64,000 bases of DNA from Ananas comosus (GCF_001540865.1 NC_033637.1:9789078-9853077); one strand, 5' to 3'; positions 12,611-22,824 are shown, numbered from the stretch's first letter. Notes: generated from the letters alone by a model not told the origin. Numbers and translations are program-made.

Positions 12611-13512
12611 GGTATCAATATGTTAAAATTTTAATCTAAATAAAAAATTTTATTATAAATTTAAATTAAAAAAGTTTAATCGTAAATTAAATTTAATTTT
12701 ATATCAAATTTAAATTATTTATCAGTTGTGATCAATTAAAAACGAACGGTTATGATCAATCTGTTAAAAGTTTAATTTATATCGAGTGATCAATTAAAAA
12801 CAAACAGTTATGATCAATTAAAAACGAACGGTTATGATCAATTTATTAAAAAATAGCATTCCTATCTATATTTGTACTATATATAAAAGCATATAAGAAT
12901 AACAGAAGAAAGAAAGAATATTTTCTACGAACGATTATGATCAATTTGTAAAAAAAAAAAATCTCAAATAAGAACGAACGGTGATGATTGATCAATCTGT
13001 TAAAAAAAAACATTCTTACTTTCTTCTGTTATTCTTATATGCTTTTATATATATTTTGAATATGAATATTAAAAGTAAAAGCCCGATGGATTTGAATTTG
13101 AGTATGGATTTTGTCTGTATCCAATCCAAATCCGAAAACAACCCAAACCTAAATTGATTTTACATTGTATATTTATATTTATCATATATATAAAAGCATA
13201 TAAGAATAACAGAAGAAAGAAAGAATATTTTCTACGAACGATTATGATCAATTTGTAAAAAAAAAAAATCTCAAATAAGAACGAACGGTGATGATTGATC
13301 AATCTGTTAAAAAAAAACATTCAAATCTATCAATAAATTCAATTCTACGAACAGTTATGATCAATTTGTTAAAAATATTTCAAATAAAAATAAATGATTA
13401 TAATCAATTTGTTAAAAAATAGCACTTGGATCCATCTATTTTACATTAAAATTTAAATTTGATTTTAAATCATGATTTAGATTTAATTTTTAATTTTTCA
13501 TATCAAATATAA
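12611..13512. repeat. Helitron-related AT-rich repeats with an internal duplication
   Basis: Repeated phrases such as GAACGGTTATGATCAATTTGTT match the reverse complement of phrases at 2111-2340 and 3190-3290. A block of about 120 bp at 12885-13010 (AAAAGCATATAAGAATAACAG onward) recurs almost exactly at 13193-13318. An inverted piece of it lies at 13020-13045. This is probably the other side of the Helitron cluster into which the gypsy elements inserted. Confidence 0.5.
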
Positions 13513-13640
13513 ATGGCCTTTTTGCATAAAAAATCCACTTATTTTAGACTTTTGCAAAACCGGGTCACCTTTTTCGTTTTTGCAGATTCGGTCCGTTTTT
13601 TCAGCAAACTGACCAAAATATCCGTATTACTTTTTCTCTT
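13513..13640 (+). repeat. recurrent 'TTTTTGCATAAAA' repeat, copy 1
   Basis: A stretch of about 130 bp runs from GGCCTTTTTGCATAAAAAATC through TTTTGCAAAA and a GGTCACC..TTTTCG phrase to CTGACCAAAATA. It recurs in the same orientation at 16912 and 26611. Each copy is followed by a T/C-rich tract and then gene-like sequence. It may be a terminal repeat of a fragment-carrying DNA transposon, but no opposite-oriented partner or target duplication was found. Confidence 0.5.
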
Positions 13641-13910
13641 TCCTCTTTCTCTCTCCTCTTCGTTCTCTCGTTCTTTTTTTTTTTCGCCGAAAAAAAAAAG
13701 CGAAGGCCAGGCGGGCGCGCCGCCGAAGCACCGCCAGGCGGGCTCTTTTCTTCTTCTTCTTCTTCCTGCAGGAGCAATTTTTTTTTCTCTTTTTCTTTTT
13801 TCTTCTTCTTCTTCCTCCTGCCGGAGCACCTTTTTTTTTTTTTTCCCTCTTCTTCTTCTTCTTCTTCTTCTTCTTCTTCTTCTTCTTCTTCTTCTTCTTC
13901 TTCTTCTGCT
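13641..13910. repeat. pyrimidine-rich low-complexity tract with (TTC)n
   Basis: T/C-only runs are interrupted by two short GC-rich pieces. A pure TTC microsatellite of about 19 units lies near 13847-13905. The long open frames on both strands here are low-complexity translations (poly-Leu, poly-Lys) and not credible genes. Confidence 0.85.
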
Positions 13911-13929
13911 TCCTATAAGAGCACGGGGC

Positions 13930-14221
13930 GCGCCATGGCGACTTCCGGCCTCGCCACGGAGCCCGACCGCTCGACCCCGATGCCCCGCTCAAGCCGGGGA
14001 AGCTCTACTTCCTCGTCGACCTCCCCCGCGCCGACCCCGAGCCCGACAACCGCCGCGCGGGCGCAGCCGACGCCGCGCGTTCCTACTAGTTGCCCGAGGA
14101 AGGCCGCGCGTCGGACTCCGAGCCCGACAGCTCGACCTCGACGCCCCGCTCAAGCCGGGGAAGCTCTACTTCCTCGTCGACCTCCCCCGCGCCGACCCCG
14201 AGCCCGACCACCGCCGCGCGA
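13930..14221 (+). pseudogene. captured fragment, tandemly duplicated PADRE/DUF4228-like motif
   Basis: This is a GC-rich island. A segment of about 100 bp encoding PLKPGKLYFLVDLPR in one frame occurs twice, at about 13970 and 14133 (period near 160 bp). That motif resembles the conserved L.PG.LYFL segment of PADRE (DUF4228) proteins, which are small plant stress-associated proteins. The family call is tentative. A stop (TAG) and a frame change lie between the copies, and no complete domain is present. It is bounded on the right by palindromic ATTAATGGTGTAAT linkers. Confidence 0.4.
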
Positions 14222-14366
14222 TTTCACCATTACACCATTAATGGTGTAATGGTGCACTATTACACTATTAATGGTGAAATTACACCATTAATGGCGTAAC
14301 CATTACACCATTAATGGTGTAATTACACCATTACACCGGTGTAATGGTGTAATTACACCATTACGA
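14222..14366. repeat. palindromic GGTGTAAT/ATTACACC linker array
   Basis: About 145 bp are made almost entirely of ATTACACC and its reverse complement GGTGTAAT in alternating order, with ATTAATGGTG cores. The result is a set of nested perfect palindromes. A shorter version of the same sequence lies at 15028-15082. The two copies sit exactly at the borders of the GC-rich SCARECROW fragment. Confidence 0.8.
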
Positions 14367-15027
14367 AGAACCCGGCCAGCCGGGACAGCGAGCGCCCGCG
14401 CGAGGCCGCCGGGTTGACGTGCGCCTCCCCCGCGGAGCTCTGCCGCTGTTCCCGGCGGATCTCGAGCGCGGCGGCGGTGGCGGGGGGGCGGCCGCGGCGA
14501 ACGAGGCCGTGGCGGGCCTCGGCAGGGCGGACGAGGGCGCGGCGTCGGCGTGGGTGGACGGGATCATCCGCGACCTCCTGAGCAACGCGACGCCCGCGGT
14601 GTCGATCCCGTAGCTAATCCACAACGTCCGCGAGGTCATCCAGCCCTGCAACCCTGCCCTCGCCACCGTCCTCGAGCACCGCCTCCGCTCCCTCGCCTCC
14701 TCCGACCCCCAGCCCCAGCGTAGCTCCACCTCCGACGAGGTGGCGGCAGCAGTGGCGGCGAAGCTCTGTCGGGGCGACGGCGCCCTCGAGCCGAGCTCTG
14801 CCGTGGAGCTCGGGGGCGCCGCGGCACGCACGGGGCCGGTGCACGCGGCGGTCTGCGGGTGTCGGGGTCGAGCGGAGGCGCGGGGGAGGTCGGGGTCGGC
14901 CGAGCTCGAGGTCAGCCGGTGCACGCCAACGCCTCTCTCTCCGTCGCTGTCGCCGCGGAGGAGGCGCACGTCAACCAGGCGGCCTCGCGCGGGCGCTCGT
15001 TGTCCCGGCTGGCCGGGTTCTTCGTAA
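14367..15027 (+). pseudogene. SCR: SCARECROW (GRAS) N-terminal fragment bounded by inverted repeats
   Basis: From about 14545 the plus strand encodes AWVDGIIRDLL and VSIP, a TAG stop at 14611-14613, then in the same frame LIHNVREVI and [18 protein letters not shown]. This is the conserved segment upstream of the GRAS domain in SCARECROW proteins, which are nuclear regulators of ground-tissue patterning. The stop replaces the glutamine usual in VSIPQLI. The GRAS domain itself is absent. The first and last 65-70 bp are near-perfect inverted repeats (GAAGAACCCGGCCAGCCGGG at the left end, complement at the right), so both strands encode the same peptide tail. It is a captured or rearranged fragment, not a gene. 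Confidence 0.7.
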
Positions 15028-15082
15028 TGGTGTAATGGTGCACCATTACACCATTAATGGTGTAATTACACCATTAACGGTG
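15028..15082. repeat. palindromic GGTGTAAT linker, second copy
   Basis: ATGGTGTAATGGTGCACC, ATTACACCATTAATGGTGTA and ATTACACCATTAACGGTG run between the inverted-repeat end of the SCARECROW fragment and the next GC-rich piece. It has the same building blocks as 14222-14366. Confidence 0.75.
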
Positions 15083-15463
15083 CACGCGGCCCGCGGAGCG
15101 GAGCCGCGGGTGGAGCTCCGCCGGGCGCAGCACGAGGAGGGGGATGACGACGACGGCGGCGGCAGGGTCTACTGCTGCTGCTGGAAGAGGATGAGTGTGG
15201 CGGCGGCGGCGGCGTAGTTGGAGGAGCGAGGGGAGGGGAGGGCGAGGCTGGCGGAGACGGAGGGGAGGGAAGGGTTGACGGCGCGGAGCTCGTCGGGCTT
15301 GTGGGTGGACACGGCGGGCGCAGCCGGTCTCGTCCTTGCAGAGGCGGGTGCGGTACTGGGCCGGGTGGAGCCAGGACTCGAACACGCCGTGGGCGTACTC
15401 GCAGGCGTCGCCGTGGCGGCACGAGCCCTTGCGGAACTCGGNTGGGCAGGCGTCAGCCCCCAA
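15083..15463 (-). pseudogene. CCCH tandem zinc-finger (RR-TZF type) gene fragment
   Basis: The minus strand encodes [17 protein letters not shown], then [14 protein letters not shown] and TGCARRV. This is the hallmark arginine-rich tandem CCCH finger of plant TZF proteins, which are RNA-binding regulators of mRNA decay and stress responses. The second finger should continue CFFAHKPDEL. Here a deletion of about 10 nt removes its third cysteine and shifts the frame, and [14 protein letters not shown] continues in another frame. Everything N-terminal to the first finger is missing, and the fragment abuts plastid-derived DNA at 15464. An N lies at 15442. Confidence 0.75.
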
Positions 15464-15640
15464 TCGATTCGATACATTTCTTATGTACTCATAGGTACTT
15501 CAGGAAAAAACGAAAAAGAATTTTTTATTTTGGCGCGAGCTTTGAAGACAGAATCTACGGCTCCGGTGGGTTCCCTTAACCAAGCCACTGCCTGTGAGTC
15601 GCCATGCTCATTCTTCAACAGGCACGCGGTCAGAGATTCC
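15464..15640 (-). pseudogene. plastid-derived insert with 23S rRNA fragment
   Basis: At 15549-15640 the minus strand reads GACCGCGTGCCTGTTGAAG, then CAGGCAGTGGCTTGG and AAGGGAACCCACCGGAGCC. That is the plastid 23S rRNA segment with a few substitutions. 15464-15548 is contiguous AT-rich sequence whose origin I do not recognise. The piece is far too short to function and is best read as nuclear plastid DNA (NUPT). Confidence 0.75.
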
Positions 15641-15815
15641 CTGATGAGTACTGTTTAAATCAATTCAACAGGCACGCGGTCATGGAATTGATTCAATCAA
15701 TTCAATCAAGGGATTAAAGTTCCTTTTAATCCCTTTCTTTGAAATGATACCTTTATTCCCATGCCTTCCAACTGCTTTATCACCTACTTTGATTTTACGT
15801 TTCTGTGTTTTAATT
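15641..15815 (-). pseudogene. rpoB: plastid rpoB fragment joined to the 23S piece
   Basis: The minus strand encodes KRKI followed by VGDKAVGRHGNKGIISK, the conserved motif of the RNA polymerase beta subunit. Its spelling fits plastid rpoB, although the bacterial or organellar family as a whole shares the motif. Coding similarity ends right after ISK. The bases CAACAGGCACGCGGTC occur both at the end of the 23S piece and again at 15665-15680, marking a junction. In the plastome these genes are far apart, so this is a chimeric insertion. Confidence 0.6.
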
Positions 15816-15925
15816 TTATGTATTTATTTTTATTTAAACTAAACAAACCCTCTTCAGACTTTTTTTTTTTTTTTTCTTAATCAGTCAACTACAAAAAAAC
15901 GTGTCTTTCCCAAACGCTTTAATAT

Positions 15926-16815
15926 CTAGGGGCATCGAATGGGACGAGGGGCCCGGTCCAGCCCGGCACGGCGAAGTAATGTCTAGGAGTAATAAACGGG
16001 ACGAGGGGCCTGCGGGCCGGTCCAGCCGACACGACGAAGGGGACGTGTTGGGCCGCACCTAGGTGGTGCCTGGTTGAGCACGACACGCCTTGCTGGCCTG
16101 CGCGTAGGTGGCACCTGGTTCAGCGCTACATGCAGCGCGTGAGTGCTGCGCCGATCCTTTCTGGCCGGCGGCTCGGCGGGGTGTGCTGTGCCTCTCGACC
16201 AGCCCGCTGCCCAGTACATCAGCCTGCACTTCTTTTTTTTTTCATTTTTATATTTTTTTATTTTTAATACTCTTTTTAACTAAAATTATTTTAAAAATTT
16301 GTAAAAAATTAAATATATATTCTATAACAATGTTATTAAAAAATTTAAAAGTAAATTTAGAAATTAAACAAATTCAAAACAAAAGAAAGGAAAATTAAAG
16401 ATTTTGGCCCTTACAAGTTGGACAACCCTATTAAGACCTGGCACTTGGCCTACTCCCACATAACAAATTCCTCTCTCCAAGAAAAAAGAACTTTGAAATT
16501 TGAAATTTTCGAGCAAAATACTAGTAATGAAAAAAAAGAAGAAAATTGACGGTTGGGGGCATTTTTGGTCTGTTCATTTATTTAAAATTTTAAAATAAAA
16601 AAATAAAAAAGTAAAAAAAATTTAAAAATTAATGGGCTGGCACAAGACCTGGCCCGACATGGCCCGACTCGTACTACTCGTAACAGGGACTGTGTTGGGC
16701 CACAGGTCCAAAAAGACCTAGTACGGCACAAAGCAATTTGGATTTGAAGCCGGCCTAGTTCGGCCCGAGTAATTGTGGGTTGTCCTAGTCGGTAGTACCC
16801 ATATTACACCTCTAT
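15926..16815. repeat. hAT-like repeat rich in GGCCCG/CGGGCC phrases
   Basis: The left part (15926-16230) has CTAGGGGCATCGAATGGGA and repeated GGCCCGGTCCAGCC phrases. The right part (16620-16815) has GGCCCGACATGGCCCGAC and ends near ATTACACCTCTATT. The two GC-rich arms surround an AT-rich centre and face each other. Plant hAT-type non-autonomous elements often have such TAGGGGTG ends with GGCCCGGC repeats. Target duplications are not clear. 15816-15925 is featureless apart from a T-run. Confidence 0.35.
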
Positions 16816-16911
16816 TCTGGCTGCTGGCCCCACCGATGTATGTAAAGAGCTGTGACAATTTTTCCACTGCATTAAGAGTATTGCACATTCACAATAGGAA
16901 AAGGACTAGGC

Positions 16912-17345
16912 CAATTTGCATAAAATATCCACTAGTTTTGCGCTTTTGCAAAAGTGGGCCACCATTTTCGATTTTGCATATTCGGGCCGGATTTTTAGTA
17001 AACTGACCAAAATACCCTGATACATTTTTCTCTCTCTTTTTTTTTCTTACGTTCTTTTTTTTTCTCACCGAAGAAGGCGACGGAGGCGAAGGTGGAAACG
17101 GCCCCCATCGTCTCTGCCTCTCACGCCCTCGCCCTCGCCTGTGCACCCCTCGCCCTACTCGCCTCCGACCCTGCCGAGACCTCTTTTTTTTTTCTCTCTC
17201 CGACCCTCCTCCACCGCCTCCGCGGCCCACCGCGACGATAACGAGGACGGTAACGCGTTCTGTTCCTCTTCCTTCGCCCTCCACCTCTACTACAACAGAT
17301 TTTGCACTAAAACCCACTTCTGGGAACCTGCATTCCCACCACCGT
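16912..17345 (+). repeat. recurrent 'TTTGCATAAAA' repeat, copy 2, with GC-rich tail
   Basis: 16912-17025 matches the repeat at 13513: CAATTTGCATAAAATATCC, CTTTTGCAAAAGTGGGCCACC, then ACTGACCAAAATACC. It continues into T/C-rich and then GC-rich sequence of exon-like composition (17070-17290) with no recognisable protein. The arrangement parallels copies 1 and 3. Confidence 0.5.
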
Positions 17346-17589
17346 AGCCGACAATAAAAATAGTTCCCTTAATGTAATCTAATTAAGAGATATTATAACC
17401 CCTCATAATAAAAAGAGTTCTTAACAATTTCTCAACCCAAGTGATTTGCTAAATTAATAAAAAAAAACTTGTCATTTCAAATAGAAAATGTATAATATTT
17501 TCGGAACATTACAAAATTTGAACAAAACGGTCCCCAATTGTAATCTAATTACCCTTTATCTAGTGTGCTAGATATGCCTATAGATTTAT

Positions 17590-17703
17590 TAGGAGAGCAA
17601 TGCTATCCGTCCACTCTAGAGTGGTGTGTAAGTCATACACCCTAAAATATAACTATATAATCGAGAGTTTGTACGGCGAGCTCCCCGCGTTTTGCGGGAG
17701 CCT

Positions 17704-17750
<47 letters not shown>

Positions 17751-18558
17751 GAATAGAGAGAGAGGGAGGGAGAGAGAGCAGAGAGAGAGAGAGGGAGAGA
17801 GAGATAGAGAGAGAGCAGACAGAGAGAGAGAGGGAGAGAGAGAGAGGGGGGACAAGAGGGGTCCTAAGGGGCCCGCGCCCGCGCGCCTTCCGCGCGAGGG
17901 TCGCACCGGAGAGCGAGAGAGATCGAAGTTTGTACAGCGAGCTCCCAGCGTTGTTGCGGGACCTCGCCAGCGCTAGAGAGGAGAGAGAAGAGAAGAAGGA
18001 GAGAGAGAGAACAGACGAGAGAGGAGGGAAGGAAGCAGAGAGAGAGGGATGGGAGATAGAGAGAGAGCAGACAGAGTAGAGAAGGAGAGAAGAGGGACAA
18101 AGAGGGTCCTCCTTAAGGGCCCCGCGACCGCGCCGCTTCCGGCGAGGGTCGCGCGGGAGAGCGGAGAGAGATAGGAAGAAGGGACACAGGGTCCCCGAGG
18201 GTACCCGACCTGTCGCTCCCGCGCACGGGGGCCCATCTCTCTTCTCGTCTCTTCTTCTCTCTCTCTCTCTTCTCGCCCACTCCCTCGCTCTCCTCTCTGC
18301 CCTCACGATGCGCGGGACCCCTACGCCCGGCGGGTGCGCGCGCCCCGCGCCCTGCAACGCGAGACCCGCCCACGGCGGGTGCGCGGGCCCCCGCCTCTTT
18401 CTTCCCGCTCGTTCGGTCGGGGTCCCCCCGCCGCTTGCTCCCCCGCTGCCTCTCTGCTCTCCCCCGGCTCCCCCGCCACACCCCGTCTCATCTTCCCCCT
18501 CTGTTCCTCTCCCGATCCACCGCCACTCTCTCTCTCCGTCCCCCTGCTCTGCTCTCTC
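17590..18558. repeat. GA-rich and GC-rich tandem repeat block next to the gap
   Basis: A unit of about 260 bp recurs. It holds GTTTGTACGGCGAGCTCC, a GCGTTTTGCGGGAGCCTCGC phrase, a (GA)n tract, a GGGACAAGAGGGGTCC phrase and a CGCGCGAGGGTCGC phrase. Copies start near 17667 and 17929, with a third partial copy of the tail near 18094. After this comes a GC/CT-rich stretch running into the N gap. Open frames on both strands are GA-repeat translations. 17346-17589 is AT-rich with nothing recognised. Confidence 0.6.
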
Positions 18559-19143
18559 NNNNNNNNNNNNNNNNNNNNNNNNNNNNNNNNNNNNNNNNNN
18601 NNNNNNNNNNNNNNNNNNNNNNNNNNNNNNNNNNNNNNNNNNNNNNNNNNNNNNNNNNNNNNNNNNNNNNNNNNNNNNNNNNNNNNNNNNNNNNNNNNNN
18701 NNNNNNNNNNNNNNNNNNNNNNNNNNNNNNNNNNNNNNNNNNNNNNNNNNNNNNNNNNNNNNNNNNNNNNNNNNNNNNNNNNNNNNNNNNNNNNNNNNNN
18801 NNNNNNNNNNNNNNNNNNNNNNNNNNNNNNNNNNNNNNNNNNNNNNNNNNNNNNNNNNNNNNNNNNNNNNNNNNNNNNNNNNNNNNNNNNNNNNNNNNNN
18901 NNNNNNNNNNNNNNNNNNNNNNNNNNNNNNNNNNNNNNNNNNNNNNNNNNNNNNNNNNNNNNNNNNNNNNNNNNNNNNNNNNNNNNNNNNNNNNNNNNNN
19001 NNNNNNNNNNNNNNNNNNNNNNNNNNNNNNNNNNNNNNNNNNNNNNNNNNNNNNNNNNNNNNNNNNNNNNNNNNNNNNNNNNNNNNNNNNNNNNNNNNNN
19101 NNNNNNNNNNNNNNNNNNNNNNNNNNNNNNNNNNNNNNNNNNN
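18559..19143. other. assembly gap (585 N)
   Basis: This is a continuous run of N. Open frames that cross it are artefacts. The GA/GC repeats on its left edge probably caused the gap. Confidence 0.99.
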
Positions 19144-20723
19144 GGAAATGTTATATTTTTATACTACTATAAACGATGGTAACAGGGTTAATCCTTTTAC
19201 GATGAACATATAAGGATAATCCTATATATATATAGAATATGTAACCAGTAGGTTTCTAAATGTTTTAACATTTTTATTTTTTATCTACACTGTCTGCCAA
19301 CTACCGTTGATCGAGATCAAATCCCACATGATCACTTCCGGGCGCGAAGCGCCGCCCTGTAAATATATTAAAAATTTTATAAATTTATTAAAAAAAATTA
19401 AAAAATTAAAAATTTAGATTAAAATTTATAAATTACTCTTTTTGTCCTGAAACTTTTCGATTCTCAAATTTTAATTTATAATCGTTTTTAGCTCGGACTT
19501 TTTAAATTGTTGCAATTTATGTCTGACAGCCTAATTTGATTGACTAAATATTAATATATTTATAATGTGGAAGTGATATAACATTTTAATCATTACTGTG
19601 TCATTAATACATCACTTCTATATTAATGACACGCCAATATTTAATCAACTCAACTAGGTTGCAAAAATTTAATTGCAATAATTCAAAAAGTTCAAGCTAG
19701 AAATTACTATAAATTAAAATGTGAAGACTAGTGTGTCACATACCTCATAGTTTCGGGTCCGAAAGTGCAATTTGTCCTAGTATATACAAGGCGAAATAAA
19801 AAATCTTACATTTTTCGGATCCAAGGGTCTATAAATAATTTTTGAATTTTTATTATATATAAAAAAAAGGAATACTACAGGTACACTTTAAAGAGTGAGA
19901 TGTATATATAATACCCACTCCGTCCCAAGGCTATTAATACTTTATTTATCACATCAACTTATTTGTTATTTTTATTAAAACCTATTTAGGTTGTTATCAA
20001 TCTTATGATGGAGGTGTAAGATTTATATTCATAAAAAAGAAAAAAAAAAAGAAGCGCACCCCTAACGGAGGGTACACCTAGCATTTGCGTGTACACTGTA
20101 AATGGGTGTACATCTTACACCTATCAAATTCAATATTTTGAGTTTCAATATTAAAAAAAAGAGCAATGCTACTCATATACCTCAAAAGGAATGTATGATT
20201 ACATCTACCCATCCTAGGGTGAAGATTTTTTTACTAATCATATTGATGTGACTAGTAAAATTCATCCCACCTTAGATGGGTGATATATATATTGCCCCTT
20301 GGGAGTGTACAAGTAGTATTTTTCTTAAGAAAAAGAGACCTTGAATTTGAGAGAGCTAAGATGTACAACCCAAATAGAGTGCATGCTTAGGACTGCTTAA
20401 CATGAAGAAAAATGCTAGGTGTAATCTTATTTGAGATGTACATCTTACACCTTTCAGATCCATGAATTTATAAATTATGTAGATTTTTAGTATTAAAGAA
20501 AAAATAATCTTTGAATTTGCCAGATGTAAGATGTACACCTCATATAGGGTGCACACTTTGCACGGTTCAAGGCAAGAAAAATGTACGTAACACCCATTTG
20601 AGTTGTATATCTTACACCTTTCAAATCCACGAGTTTATAAATTAGTGCCCCTAGCAAGTAGGTATAACTATAAGATGACAACCTAGAATTTGGATGGTTT
20701 GGATCCACCCACTAGCTTTATCA
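19144..20723. repeat. AT-rich intergenic DNA with a tandem duplication
   Basis: No gene is seen. At about 20338-20650 a unit of about 170 bp is present twice in tandem: CTTGAATTTG, AAGATGTACA.CC, TTACACCTTTCA.ATCC, TTTATAAATTA. The phrase GTACATCTTACACC and its complement recur several times from 20095. The small frames on the minus strand (20356-20708) are translations of this repeat. Confidence 0.6.
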
Positions 20724-20732
20724 TATTTTAAA

Positions 20733-21094
20733 GGGAAAACTTCAAAAAAAACACCATGCTTTCGCACTTTTTTATTTTAGTACTCTGTGGTTTAAAGTGT
20801 ATCAAGTTAGTACCTTGTGGTTTCGCACTTTTTCACTTTAGTACCCTGTGGTTTCAAGTGTATCAAGTTAGTACTCTGTGATTTTATTTTTGTATCAAGT
20901 TAGTACTCTGTGGTTTTATTTTTGTATTAAGTTAGTACCATGTGGTTTTATTTTTCTCCAAATGAAATATTAAACTACAGGGTACTAAAGTGAGAAAGTG
21001 CGAAACCACAGGGTACTAACTTGATACACTTTAAACCATAAGATACTAAAGTAAGAAAAAGTAAAATCACAAAGGGGGGTTTTTGAAGTTTTCC
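20733..21094. mobile_element. foldback MULE MITE with 9-bp target duplication
   Basis: This 362-bp element starts GGGAAAACTTCAAAAA and ends TTTTTGAAGTTTTCC. Most of its length can fold back on itself: CTCTGTGGTTTAAAGTGTATC on the left, complement on the right. It is flanked by perfect 9-bp direct repeats TATTTTAAA at 20724-20732 and 21095-21103, the target-site length of the Mutator superfamily. It is non-coding and non-autonomous. Confidence 0.85.
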
Positions 21095-21103
21095 TATTTT
21101 AAA

Positions 21104-22236
21104 TTACTAAAAATCTATTGGGGTGTTTTAAACCATAGTATTTATCGGTTGTAAATATACACCCTCATAAATGTATAAGTCTAGCTGTACATCCCTGATA
21201 TACACCCTAGAATGGGAAAATTTCTAGAATAGATGGGTGTATACCATACACCCTTTTTAGGGGTGTATGTATAGCATTTTACTAGCTACATTGATGTGAC
21301 AAGTAAAACACATCCCATCCTATGATGGATAGGTGTATATTATACACCCCTTTAGGGGGTGTATGCGTAGTATTACTCCTAGAATAATTATTACTTAAAA
21401 CTAATAAATCAAAATTTGAACAAACCTTTTTATCTAAAATTATTAGAATAATTTAATTCTAAAAAATTAAAAAGTTAAGGAGGGCCTATTATCGAATTTG
21501 ATAAGACTAATTATTTTTAATAGAGAAAATTAGAATAATTAATGATTGATATCTAGTAAATTTTACTAATTTTTTTAATTAAAGTAGATAAAATAATGTA
21601 AATTTAAAATTATTTAGAAAAGTTAAAAATAAAAGGGCTTCTTTCAAATGTCTTCTAGCTGAGGGGTCTCCGTAAAATTTTTACCATGCATTTGATGCAG
21701 CGTTATATTTCTTGAAAAAACATGACTCAACCAAGTTGAGCCGAAAAATCTGTTGAGTTCGGGTAATTTTTATAATCAGTGTAAAAAATCTCTAAACGAT
21801 CATAACTTTTTGTTCAAATATTCTATTTTAATGTGTAACCCTAATTCTGACAATATTTTTTAAGATCTACGCATTCAATGACTAAGCCATTCTGGCTTCA
21901 CTGAGCTTGGTATCCAAATTTAATTATTTCTGCCTCCGTTTTTACATTTTAAAATACTTTTGAAAAGTTCTGTATTTTTTTTTCTATTTTTAGTTTAATT
22001 ATTTGATTATTTCTAATATGATTAAGACGTAGAGATATATTAGAATTTATTATCTTTTTCTAGCAGGATTCGGGTATCAGTCCTATATGTAGATATGATA
22101 TTCATTAATGTAATTAGAGTTTTTAGAATTGATTAATAATATTTTCATCTTTATCGAATAATTGATTTTTTGTACATGGATCCCTCTCTTTTCGTTCTTG
22201 TGTTTCTTTCCTCTCAATGTAGGTGTAATCATGTAA
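21104..22236. repeat. AT-rich intergenic DNA with TACACCC inverted phrases
   Basis: 21170-21380 contains repeated TATACACCC and GGGGTGTATG phrases, including ATGGATAGGTGTATATTATAC, suggesting a small degenerate MITE pair. From 21381 to 22236 I see nothing beyond AT-rich sequence. Confidence 0.45.
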
Positions 22237-22824
22237 GGGCTTGTTTGGTTCATCCATTTTGGATATGGAATGGGAATCGGTTTGATCAAATCCGGTTAAT
22301 TTTGTTTGGTTCGCATGAATCGATTTGGGATTCCTATTTCGGACTGGAATGGGAATGGCCCATTAGCCTTCAACTTAATTTCGGTCTTCTAGCCCGGATT
22401 GAGATTTCATTCCGGAAGCCCACTAAGTTCTCGAAGCCCATGTGACCATCTCACCCTCCTTCTCTTCCCCCTTTCTCATCAAAAAAAACCTTATCCTCTC
22501 TCAAAACCCTATTCCTGACGCAATCAATAAAAGTTTTTAAAAATAAATTTGATATTTTTTTTGGAAAACTTATTAGAGAATAGTATTATATTTTTCATAA
22601 ATTTTAAATAATATAAATTTATATTTGAGAGTAAAATTAGTATTATAGCATTCTATAATTTTTTTAGTTTATACGAATCAAACAATGAAATGTGAATAAC
22701 TCATTCCAATTCCCAATCCACAAATAAACCAAACGTCTTGGGGGAGTGGGCCATTCCAATTACCATTCCAATTCATTCCCATTCCATTATTCATTCCAAT
22801 TCCACCATTGAACCAAACAAGCCC
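22237..22824. mobile_element. PIF/Harbinger-type non-autonomous element
   Basis: It has perfect terminal inverted repeats GGGCTTGTTTGGTTC and GAACCAAACAAGCCC, and is flanked by the 3-bp target TAA on both sides (22234-22236 and 22825-22827). That is the PIF/Harbinger (Tourist-like) target signature. Subterminal GGAATGGGAATGG phrases are mirrored near the right end. The length is 588 bp, with no transposase frame. Confidence 0.8.

Noticed and set aside
13513..14241. 242-codon frame with poly-Leu
   Set aside because: It arises from T/C low complexity and the TTC microsatellite. Only the PLKPGKLYFLVDLPR part is meaningful, and that is a fragment.
17600..18481. Long open frames on both strands
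   Set aside because: They come from (GA)n and GC-rich tandem repeats (Arg/Glu or Ser/Leu runs).
18308..19213. Open frames of up to 301 codons
   Set aside because: They run through the N gap and are mostly undetermined residues.
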